Of a DNA stretch of 64,000 nucleotides, positions 38,963 to 46,033 are shown in pieces. A model generated the notes under the pieces. It was not told where the DNA came from. It saw only the letters and a program-made list of their open reading frames with translations, and searched no databases. Location: the NCBI GenBank assembly GCA_036382515.1, contig DASVHQ010000102.1, forward strand, positions 1 to 64,000, read 5' to 3'. A program made the translations under genes and the position numbers. The DNA is from JADGRF01 sp036382515 (GTDB lineage Bacteria > Myxococcota_A > Polyangia > Polyangiales > JAFGIB01). The first letter of the stretch is position 1. Each line of letters starts with the position of its first letter.

Positions 38963-40030
38963 TCACTTCTTCTTGCCGCCGAGCGGATCCGCGAGCAGGC
39001 CGTCCAGGAAGTCGTTGTCGAGCGCGGGCTTGCCGCCCTTGGCGGCCGGCGCGGGGGCTTCCTCGGCGGGCGCTTCGTCAGCAGCGGCGGGCGCAGGCGC
39101 GGTGGCAGCGGCGGCGCTGGGCTTGGCAGCGGCCGCCACGGCCCTGGGCGCAGGCGCAGCGGCCTTGGCGCCGCCCGACGGCGCGCCGACGTCTGGTGCG
39201 GGTGCCGATGCCGCGGCCACTTCCATCTTCTGCTTGCGCTCCTCGAACACGGCTTTCTGGCGCGCGAGGTAGGCTTCGCGCTGCAAACGATACGCTTCCT
39301 TCTGCGAGGCACCGGCAGCTACCGGCTGCGAGCGTGCCGCCATCGGCTGCGGGCGTGCCGCCATCGGCTGCGCAGTGAAGGTCGCACGAGCGGTCGGCGC
39401 GGGCGTGGGGCCGTACGCAGGCGCCGGGCGCTGCGGCGCGGTGGCGGCATAGGTGGCGGTGGCCGGAGCCGCGCCGAATCGACCGCCTCCGAAATGCGAG
39501 CCGCCCGACGCGGGCGCTGCGGCCACCGCGGTCTGAGGGTGCGCAGCAAAGCTCGGAGCGGCAGAGGCCGGCGCGCCACCACCGGCATTGCGTGCGTCGG
39601 CGACCGTGGTGTTGCCGGCGGCGGCGACCAGGGCCTCGCACTCGGGCGTGGTCGCGCCCGTGTCGCGCACGCAAGCGGCGATCGCGCCTGGCTTCGGAGC
39701 GAAGAGCGCTGTGAGGGCCCACTCGTTGAGCCCGGCGTAGAGCCGCAGCCGCACCTTCGCGGCGGACATCGTGTCGGGCGGGACGGCCGCATGGAACATC
39801 GACTGGCTCAGGGCCACACGCAGCGGATCGTTGGCTTGTGCCAGCGCGTCGGCCGACCTGGCCATGCGCTGCGAGAGCTTCGCGACCAGGCGCTTGGCTC
39901 CGGCCGCGGGCAGACCGCCATGGGCCTGCAGGCGCTGAGTGACGGCGGCGTCCTCGGCCTGCGCGGGCGCGCTGACCGCAGCGGCGATCGACAGCAGGAC
40001 CAACACGAGCACGGTTCGCGATGCGGACAT
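38963..40030 (-). CDS. Secreted Ala/Pro-rich protein of unknown function
   Basis: 355 residues from the ATG at 40030 (GGAG 6 bp upstream; an ATG 12 bp earlier is the alternative). The signal peptide is SRTVLVLVLLSIAAAVSAPAQAED. Residues about 30-150 form a small helical domain with two Cys (AACVRDTGATTPECEAL). Then comes Ala/Pro low complexity with QPMAARP-type repeats, a charged helix (KEAYRLQREAYLARQKAVFE) and a short end DNDFLDGLLADPLGGKKK. It is convergent with the lipoprotein gene. No family was recognised. Confidence 0.6.
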   Translation of the reverse strand: MSASRTVLVLVLLSIAAAVSAPAQAEDAAVTQRLQAHGGLPAAGAKRLVAKLSQRMARSADALAQANDPLRVALSQSMFHAAVPPDTMSAAKVRLRLYAGLNEWALTALFAPKPGAIAACVRDTGATTPECEALVAAAGNTTVADARNAGGGAPASAAPSFAAHPQTAVAAAPASGGSHFGGGRFGAAPATATYAATAPQRPAPAYGPTPAPTARATFTAQPMAARPQPMAARSQPVAAGASQKEAYRLQREAYLARQKAVFEERKQKMEVAAASAPAPDVGAPSGGAKAAAPAPRAVAAAAKPSAAAATAPAPAAADEAPAEEAPAPAAKGGKPALDNDFLDGLLADPLGGKKK

Positions 40031-40345
40031 TGAGAACTCCATTCCACCGACGCGGAGGCCCGGCGATGAGCCGCGCCGGGTGCACAGGCAGCCTGTGCGC
40101 GGTGGTGTACACAATTCGTACAGAGTGATCGCCTTCCGTTCAACCCAATCCAGGGACAATTCGTGCAAGTCGGGCGCCGAGCGGCGCGGCGGGGACGGCC
40201 CGCTCGCCCTGCCATTCAGCCGACGGCGCTCGACCAGTCACAGGTAAGTACCTAGGAACGCGAGGGAATGTGGCGAAGCTAGGGCACCGGAGGAGCACCC
40301 GGCGGCGCTGGCCTGGACGGCACCGCACGATCGGCCGGCGGCAGG
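40031..40345. other. Intergenic, no gene recognised
   Basis: The 315 bp between the secreted-protein start and the MITE-like element hold its minus-strand promoter region and small symmetries (GTGTACAC and GTACAG near 40105-40120; AGGTAAGTACCT near 40243). No conserved open frame or RNA fold was seen. Confidence 0.5.
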
Positions 40346-40514
40346 CTAGGAGCCTGTCGGAGAGAGCCGGACCGAGGGCTTCGAGTCGATTCTCGAGACA
40401 GGTGCTTGTGCGAAACCGCAGCAATACTGCGTGGTATTTTGAGGATTTCGCACAAGCAGATGTCCGAGAAGCGGCCGAAGACCGACGGGAGCGCTTTCTC
40501 CGACAGGCTCCTAG
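40346..40514. mobile_element. MITE-like element, copy 2 (complete, 169 bp)
   Basis: The ends are perfect 18-bp inverted repeats: CTAGGAGCCTGTCGGAGA (40346-40363) and its complement (40497-40514). Each end carries TA one base inside, consistent with, but not proof of, a TA target duplication as made by IS630/Tc1-like transposases. Inside are a 13-bp stem (40403-40415 with 40446-40458) and a nested 5-bp stem. Compared with copy 1 the stem pair T-A has become G-C, and the other change is in the loop. The right end supplies the TAG stop codon of meaB. Confidence 0.85.
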
Positions 40515-41512
40515 CTGGCGCGCACGACGGCGAAGTAGCGGTCGCCGAGCCCGGCGGCGGCACCGATCGGGGTGGCGCCCTGCTCGATCAGCTGACCGGC
40601 CAGCGCCAAGACGGCGTCGCGGCCGCCGAGCGTGTCGAGCGCGTGCTCCCCATAGCGGCGGACGAAGAGCGAGGTGGTCCAGGCCACGGCGCCGTGGCGG
40701 CGGCGGGCGCTGCGACCGGACGCAGTGCGAGACGCCAGGTGAGCCTGCAGCGTATCAGCCAACACGTCGATGCCCTGGCGGTCGCGCGCGCTGGTCACGA
40801 GCACGGGCAGCTGCCACTGCTCTTGGTCACCGCCGAGGCCCGCAACGCGGAGCCGATCGAGCGCGCTTTGGAGGTCGCTGGCGGCGCGCTGGGCGAGGCG
40901 GCCGTGATCGCCCTTGTTCACCACGATCACGTCGGGGATCTCCATGATGCCCGCCTTGATGAACTGCAGGACGTCGCCCGAGCCCGGCTGGATCACCAGG
41001 CAGACCGTGTCGACGACGTGCTCCACGTCGGTCTCGGTCTGGCCGACGCCGGTGGTCTCGACGAGCACACGATCGTAAGCGGTGGCGAGTACCTCGACGC
41101 CCGCGTTCGCCGCATACGCAAGTCCGCCGGTGTCACCTGCCGTGGCGAGCGAGCGCACGAACAGGCCCTCGTCCTGCGGGTCGAAGGCCATGCGCGCGCG
41201 GTCGCCGAGCAGCGCGCCACCGGAGCGCAGGCTGGAGGGATCGACCGCGAGCACACCCACGCTCAGGCCGCGGCTGCGGTATTCGCGCGCCAGGGCCGCG
41301 GTGAGCGTGCTCTTGCCCACGCCGGGCGGGCCGGTGAGGCCGACGCGATGGCCAAAGCCTTCGAGGCGTTGCCCGCGCAGCGCGCGCAAGAGCGCATCCA
41401 CGCGTGGGCGTGTCTCGTTGCGACGATCTTCGATCAGGTTCAGCGCGGCCGCGACGGCCACCTTGTCGGCCGCGGCGACCGCTTGCGCGAGCTCGCTCTC
41501 AGTGCGCGGCAT
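40511..41512 (-). CDS. meaB: MeaB/ArgK-type GTPase chaperone of B12 mutases
   Basis: 333-residue G3E P-loop GTPase that protects and reloads adenosylcobalamin-dependent acyl-CoA mutases. Motifs are GLTGPPGVGKSTL (G1), VLAVDPSSLRSGGALLGDRARM, VLVETTGVGQTE (G3) and VVNKGD (G4). The start overlaps the end of the ethylmalonyl-CoA mutase gene by 14 bp, so that mutase is the likely client. The stop codon lies inside the terminal inverted repeat of the MITE-like element, so insertion may have replaced the native C-terminus; the last residues read RYFAVVRAS. Confidence 0.92.
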   Translation of the reverse strand: MPRTESELAQAVAAADKVAVAAALNLIEDRRNETRPRVDALLRALRGQRLEGFGHRVGLTGPPGVGKSTLTAALAREYRSRGLSVGVLAVDPSSLRSGGALLGDRARMAFDPQDEGLFVRSLATAGDTGGLAYAANAGVEVLATAYDRVLVETTGVGQTETDVEHVVDTVCLVIQPGSGDVLQFIKAGIMEIPDVIVVNKGDHGRLAQRAASDLQSALDRLRVAGLGGDQEQWQLPVLVTSARDRQGIDVLADTLQAHLASRTASGRSARRRHGAVAWTTSLFVRRYGEHALDTLGGRDAVLALAGQLIEQGATPIGAAAGLGDRYFAVVRAS

Positions 41513-43697
41513 GGGGCCTGCTGGCCTTGGCCACCAGCTCGACGAGGTCGCTCATGATGGTGTTGAGCGCGAAGTCCTTGGGCGTGTACACGCGGGCCAC
41601 ACCCTTGGCTTCGAGCACGCGCGCGTCGGCCTCGGGGATGATGCCGCCGACCACCACGGGCACATGCGACAGGCCCTTCGCGCGCAGTTGCTCGACGATC
41701 TGTGGCACGAGCGACAGGTGCGAGCCGCTGAGGATCGAGATGCCGATCACGTGCACGCCTTCCTCGATGGCAGAGGCCACGATCTGCTCGGGCGTGACGC
41801 GGATGCCTTCGTAGACCACCTCGAAGCCGACGTCGCGCGCCTTGAGCGCGATCTGCTCGGCGCCGTTGCTGTGGCCGTCGAGGCCGGGCTTGCCGACCAG
41901 CATCTTGGGCCGACGACCGAGCTCCTTGGTGAGACCCGCGATGCGCGTGCGCAGCGTCTCGACGCTGTCTTTACCGCCGGTGGCGGCGCCGGCTTGATCG
42001 AGGCGCGCACCCGACACGCCTGTGGGCGCGCGGTATTCGCCGATCACGTCGCGCAACGCCGCAGCCCACTCGCCGGTGGTCACGCCGACCTTCGCAGCCT
42101 CGATCGAGGGCGGCATGATGTTGTCGCCCTTCTCCACCGCGACGCGCAGCTTGGCCAGCGCTGCCTTCACGGCAGCGTCGTCACGGCCGGCACGCCACTG
42201 CTTGAGCGCCGTGATCGCGGCCTGTTCGACCTTCGGGTCGACCGTCATGATGGCGTTGTCCAGGTCCTTGGTGAGCGGGCACTCGGCCGTCTCGGTGAAC
42301 TTGTTGACGCCTACAACAATTTGTTGTGCGGTCTCGATGGCGCGGATGCGCGCGGCATTCGACTCGACCAGGCGCTGCTTCAGGTAGCCGCTCTCCACGG
42401 CCTCGATCACGCCGCCGCGAGTCTCGATGTCCTGGATCTCGCGGTAGGCCGCGTCGACCATCTTCTGTACCTGCGCCTCGATCACGCGCGAACCCTCGAA
42501 CAGGTCTTCGTACTCGAGCAGGTCGCTCTCGAACGCCAGGATCTGCTGCGCGCGCAGCGACCACTGCTGGTCCCACGGACGCGGCAGGCCGAGCGCCTCG
42601 TTCCAGGCCGGCAGCTGCAGGGCACGGGCGCGCGCGTCTTTGCTCAGCGTGACGCCCAGCATCTCGAGCACGATGCGCAAGATGTTGTTCTCGGGCTGCG
42701 GCTCGGTCAGGCCCAGCGAGTTGACCTGAACGCCGTAGCGAAAGCGGCGCAAGGTCTCGTCTTCGACGCCGTAGCGCTCCTTGGTGATGCGGTCCCACAG
42801 CTGGGTGAACGCGCGCATCTTGCACATCTCTTCGACGAAGCGGATGCCCGCGTTCACGAAGAACGAGATGCGACCGACCACCTTGGGCAGCTCGGAGGCC
42901 GGGATCTGACCGCCGTTCTTCACCGCGTCGAGCACGGCGATGCCGGTGGACAGCGCGTACGCAAGCTCTTGCACCGGCGTCGCGCCGGCTTCCTGCAGGT
43001 GGTAGCTGCAAACGTTGGTGGGGTTCCACTTGGGAACTTCGTTCACCGTGTAAGCGATGATGTCGGCCGTGAGCTTGAGCGAAGCCGCGGGCGGGAAGAT
43101 GTAGGTGCCGCGAGACAGGTACTCTTTGACGAGGTCGTTCTGGGTGGTGCCCTGCAGGAGCTTCTTGTCGACGCCCTGTTCCTCGGCCACGGCGATGTAG
43201 AGCGCGAGCAACCAGGGGGCCGTCGCGTTGATGGTCATCGAGGTGTTCATCTGGTCGAGCGGCAGACCCGAGAACAGGGCCCGCATGTCGCCGATGTGCG
43301 ACACCGGCACGCCTACCTTGCCAACCTCGCCGCGTGACAACAGGTGATCGGGGTCGTAGCCGGTCTGCGTGGGCAGGTCGAAGGCCACCGACAGGCCGGT
43401 CTGGCCCTTTTGCAGGTTGGTCCGGTAGAGTTCGTTGGACTTGGTGGCGGTGCTGTGACCCGCGTAGGTACGCATGATCCAGGGGCGTTCACGCCGCTTG
43501 TTCGATCCGCCGGGAGCCGCAGGCTGCGCGGCGGACTTGTCACTCTTCGCTCCACCGAGAGCCGCAGGCTGCTCGGTGGACTTGTCACTCTTGGCTCCGC
43601 CGAGAGCCGCAGGCTGCGCGGCGGACTTGTCGCTCTTGGCTCCACCGAGAGCCGCAGGCTGCTCGGCGGACTTGTGACTAACGGGCTTGCTTGACAC
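41499..43697 (-). CDS. ecm: Ethylmalonyl-CoA mutase (MeaA-type, B12-dependent)
   Basis: 732 residues from a GTG with GGAGAGGA 7 bp upstream. Rearranges ethylmalonyl-CoA to methylsuccinyl-CoA. After an unusual 66-residue N-terminus with 15-residue tandem repeats, the mutase barrel begins at RERPWIMRTYAGHSTATKSN and has AFDLPTQTGYDPDHLLSRGEVGKVGV and DQMNTSMTINATAPWLLALYIA, closer to the MeaA/Ecm branch than to methylmalonyl-CoA mutase. The C-terminal cobalamin domain carries GKPGLDGHSNGAEQ (DxHxxG) and the GIS-ILSGSHLSLVP and GGIIPEAD motifs. It is co-transcribed with meaB and divergent from methylsuccinyl-CoA dehydrogenase. Confidence 0.9.
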   Translation of the reverse strand: MSSKPVSHKSAEQPAALGGAKSDKSAAQPAALGGAKSDKSTEQPAALGGAKSDKSAAQPAAPGGSNKRRERPWIMRTYAGHSTATKSNELYRTNLQKGQTGLSVAFDLPTQTGYDPDHLLSRGEVGKVGVPVSHIGDMRALFSGLPLDQMNTSMTINATAPWLLALYIAVAEEQGVDKKLLQGTTQNDLVKEYLSRGTYIFPPAASLKLTADIIAYTVNEVPKWNPTNVCSYHLQEAGATPVQELAYALSTGIAVLDAVKNGGQIPASELPKVVGRISFFVNAGIRFVEEMCKMRAFTQLWDRITKERYGVEDETLRRFRYGVQVNSLGLTEPQPENNILRIVLEMLGVTLSKDARARALQLPAWNEALGLPRPWDQQWSLRAQQILAFESDLLEYEDLFEGSRVIEAQVQKMVDAAYREIQDIETRGGVIEAVESGYLKQRLVESNAARIRAIETAQQIVVGVNKFTETAECPLTKDLDNAIMTVDPKVEQAAITALKQWRAGRDDAAVKAALAKLRVAVEKGDNIMPPSIEAAKVGVTTGEWAAALRDVIGEYRAPTGVSGARLDQAGAATGGKDSVETLRTRIAGLTKELGRRPKMLVGKPGLDGHSNGAEQIALKARDVGFEVVYEGIRVTPEQIVASAIEEGVHVIGISILSGSHLSLVPQIVEQLRAKGLSHVPVVVGGIIPEADARVLEAKGVARVYTPKDFALNTIMSDLVELVAKASRPHAAH
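43516..43678. repeat. 45-bp tandem repeat, 3.6 copies, in ecm
   Basis: Units begin at 43516, 43561, 43606 and 43651 (last one partial) and differ at a few positions. They encode the 15-residue unit SDKSAEQPAALGGAK on the minus strand, with alternating SAAQ and STEQ forms. The period is a multiple of three and the frame is kept. Confidence 0.9.
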
Positions 43698-43771
43698 GAG
43701 CGGGTCCTCTCCGGTACGGGGCCGTGCTATCGCACATCCAAAGCCCTCGTCCTAGGCCTTTAGCGCGCTTT

Positions 43772-43781
43772 TGGCGCCAAG
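43772..43781. promoter_or_regulatory. Palindrome between divergent ecm and mcd
   Basis: TTGGCGCCAA is a perfect 10-bp palindrome near the middle of the 164-bp region between the two divergent ethylmalonyl-CoA pathway genes. A shared operator there is plausible from position alone; no regulator gene is next to it. Confidence 0.25.
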
Positions 43782-43861
43782 TCACAAGCGGTGACGGGTT
43801 ACACGACGGGCCACGGATTGAGCCACACCCTCACGCGATTTCAACGGGAGAAGCACTCACC

Positions 43862-45472
43862 ATGCAACGGGTCGTAGACGCCATCGCCGAGCTTTACCAG
43901 CGCGCCCTCACGCAGCTGCGCGCGCAAGTCATGGACAACGGCAAGCTGAACCGCGGCAAGCTGGAGGCGCGGCAAGTGGCTGCCCACGGCCTGGCGTATC
44001 TCGCGACCGAGCTGGAGGCTGCGCGGCAGCTGGCCGCGTGGTCGGAGCGCGTCGGCGGTGACTACGAGCGCCGCATCGCAACCACGTACGTGGGCGAAGT
44101 GGCCCGCAGCGTGGCCAGCGCGATCGATCTGGGCGCCTGCGAGTCGGTGGACATCCACGAGCTGGGCGTGACCGACGCCGACCTCGCCGCGACCGTGCGC
44201 GCACCGGCGGTGCTGTCGTTCATCGCGGAGCACGCGAACACCGCGAGCTACCTGGCGATCGCCAAGCACGCCAAGGACCATGGCTACGGAGCGCTGGGCC
44301 TCGGTGACAGCACGCTCGAAGACATCCGCCTGCAGTTCGCGCGCTTCACCGACCAGGAGGTGATCCCGCGCGCACAGGAAGTGCATCGCAAGGACGTGCT
44401 CATCCCCATGGAGATCCTCTCGCAGATGAGCGAGATGGGCGTGTTCGGGCTGACCATCCCCGAAGCGCTCGGCGGCCTCGGCTTGGGCAAAGTCGCGATG
44501 TGTGTCGTGACCGAAGAGCTGTCACGCGGCTACATCGGCGTTGGCTCGCTCGGCACGCGCTCGGAGATCGCAGCCGAGCTGATCATGGGCGGCGGCACCG
44601 AAGCGCAGAAGCAGGAATGGCTGCCCAAGCTCGCCTCGGGCGAGGTGTTGCCCACGGCGGTGTTCACCGAGCCGAACAACGGCTCGGACCTGGCGCACAT
44701 CACGGCGCGTGCCGTGAAGCAGCCCGATGGCTCGTACCTGGTCACCGGCGCCAAGACCTGGATCACGCATGCGGTGCGCACCGATCTGATGACACTGCTC
44801 GCGCGCACCAATCCGCAGGACGACGGCGCCAACGGCCTGTCGATGTTCCTCGCGCCCAAGACGCGCGGCCAGGACATTCCCGGCAAGGAATTCGTGGACG
44901 CGGGCCTGACTGGCACCGAGATCAAGGTGCTCGGCTACCGCGGCATGAAGGAGTACGAGCTGTCGTTCGACAACTTCGTGTTGCCGGCGGGCTCGCTGCT
45001 CGGTGGCGTGGAGGGCAAGGCGTTCCGCCAGCTGATGATCACCTTCGAGAGCGCACGCATCCAGACGGCGGCACGCGGCGTGGGCGTGGCGCAGGCGGCG
45101 TTGAACGAGGCCATGCGCTACGCACACGAGCGCGTGCAGTTCGGCAAGCCGATTGCGGAGTTCGGTCGCGTGGGGCGCAAGCTCGGACGCATGGTCGTGC
45201 GCGTGCAAGCGGCGCGTCAGCTGACTTACTTCGCCGCGCGCGAGAAGGACAAGGATCGGCGCTGCGATCTGGAAGCCGGCATGGCCAAGTTGCTCGCAAC
45301 GCGTGCAGCCTGGGAAGGCGCGGACGCGGACGTCCAGGTGCACGGCGGCAACGGCTTCGCCGAAGAGTACACGGCGTCGCGCTTGCTCGTGGATGCGCGC
45401 GTGCTGTCGATCTTCGAGGGCGCCAACGAGATTCAGGCGGACGTGATCGCTCGGCGCTTGCTCGAGGGTTGA
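43862..45472 (+). CDS. mcd: (2S)-methylsuccinyl-CoA dehydrogenase
   Basis: 536 residues from the ATG at 43862 (GGGAGA upstream). Oxidises methylsuccinyl-CoA to mesaconyl-CoA in the ethylmalonyl-CoA pathway. The acyl-CoA dehydrogenase core starts near residue 150 (LQFARFTDQEVIPRA), with GVFGLTIPEALGG, TEELSRGYIGVGSLGTRSEIAAELI, AVFTEPNNGSDLAHITARA, and at the end VQVHGGNGFAEEYTASRLLVDARVLSIFEGANEIQ. The extra N-terminal helical domain of about 150 residues is the known feature of this enzyme among acyl-CoA dehydrogenases. It is divergent from ecm. Confidence 0.88.
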   Translation: MQRVVDAIAELYQRALTQLRAQVMDNGKLNRGKLEARQVAAHGLAYLATELEAARQLAAWSERVGGDYERRIATTYVGEVARSVASAIDLGACESVDIHELGVTDADLAATVRAPAVLSFIAEHANTASYLAIAKHAKDHGYGALGLGDSTLEDIRLQFARFTDQEVIPRAQEVHRKDVLIPMEILSQMSEMGVFGLTIPEALGGLGLGKVAMCVVTEELSRGYIGVGSLGTRSEIAAELIMGGGTEAQKQEWLPKLASGEVLPTAVFTEPNNGSDLAHITARAVKQPDGSYLVTGAKTWITHAVRTDLMTLLARTNPQDDGANGLSMFLAPKTRGQDIPGKEFVDAGLTGTEIKVLGYRGMKEYELSFDNFVLPAGSLLGGVEGKAFRQLMITFESARIQTAARGVGVAQAALNEAMRYAHERVQFGKPIAEFGRVGRKLGRMVVRVQAARQLTYFAAREKDKDRRCDLEAGMAKLLATRAAWEGADADVQVHGGNGFAEEYTASRLLVDARVLSIFEGANEIQADVIARRLLEG

Positions 45473-46033
45473 GTCGCGGGCGGCAGAGCGACAGGCAGAG
45501 GCAGACCGAGACTGGCGCTGGCTGAACGGCTCTGCGGGGCTCGCGATGACTGGAGGTCGCGTCGGTCGCGATCACCAGTGGGCGCGTGGCTCGCGATGAC
45601 TTGGGCACGCGTCGCTCGTGAGCGTACGCGGAGCTGCCACGTAACGCGGCGGCGCTTGGCACGCGTGTACGAGATCGACTCGCGCGGCGTGCGCAAACGC
45701 TGGCGACCCTCCCTCCCAACACGCTCCAATCGCCATGTCGACGTCCGCGCGGCGGAGCATCGGCAGCAGTCACTGCGAGCAACCGCGTCGGCGGCGTCCG
45801 ACGACAACACTTGCTGCGACGTCCCGCCGCCTGCTCACTCAGCCATGGCATTGAAGCGCTTGGGGTCGGCAGGTTGCGATGATTGCCTAGTCTTGTAAGC
45901 CGGCTGCCTTCCGCGCGCCCTTCCCGGGACCCCCCAGGCGCCGTGCAACCACCAGGCTCCCTCTGCCTCTGGCCCCTCCTTCCACCCGTCCCCAGAACAA
46001 GCGCGCCTGATATAGTCGCGCGCAAACGAACGC
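45473..46033. other. 561-bp intergenic region, no gene recognised
   Basis: Several short frames are open on both strands but none has conserved motifs or good starts. A 13-base sequence GCTCGCGATGACT occurs twice (near 45540 and 45588). The distal part before 46034 must hold the promoter of the long TPR operon; ATATAGTCGCG near 46010 is the only AT-richer stretch. Confidence 0.5.

Noticed and set aside
40406..41557. 383-codon plus-strand frame crossing the MITE-like element and meaB
   Set aside because: Antisense of meaB, which has canonical GTPase motifs; the element itself codes for nothing recognisable.
45473..46033. CRISPR-like or degenerate repeat array
   Set aside because: Only a 13-base sequence is repeated, twice, without regular spacers.
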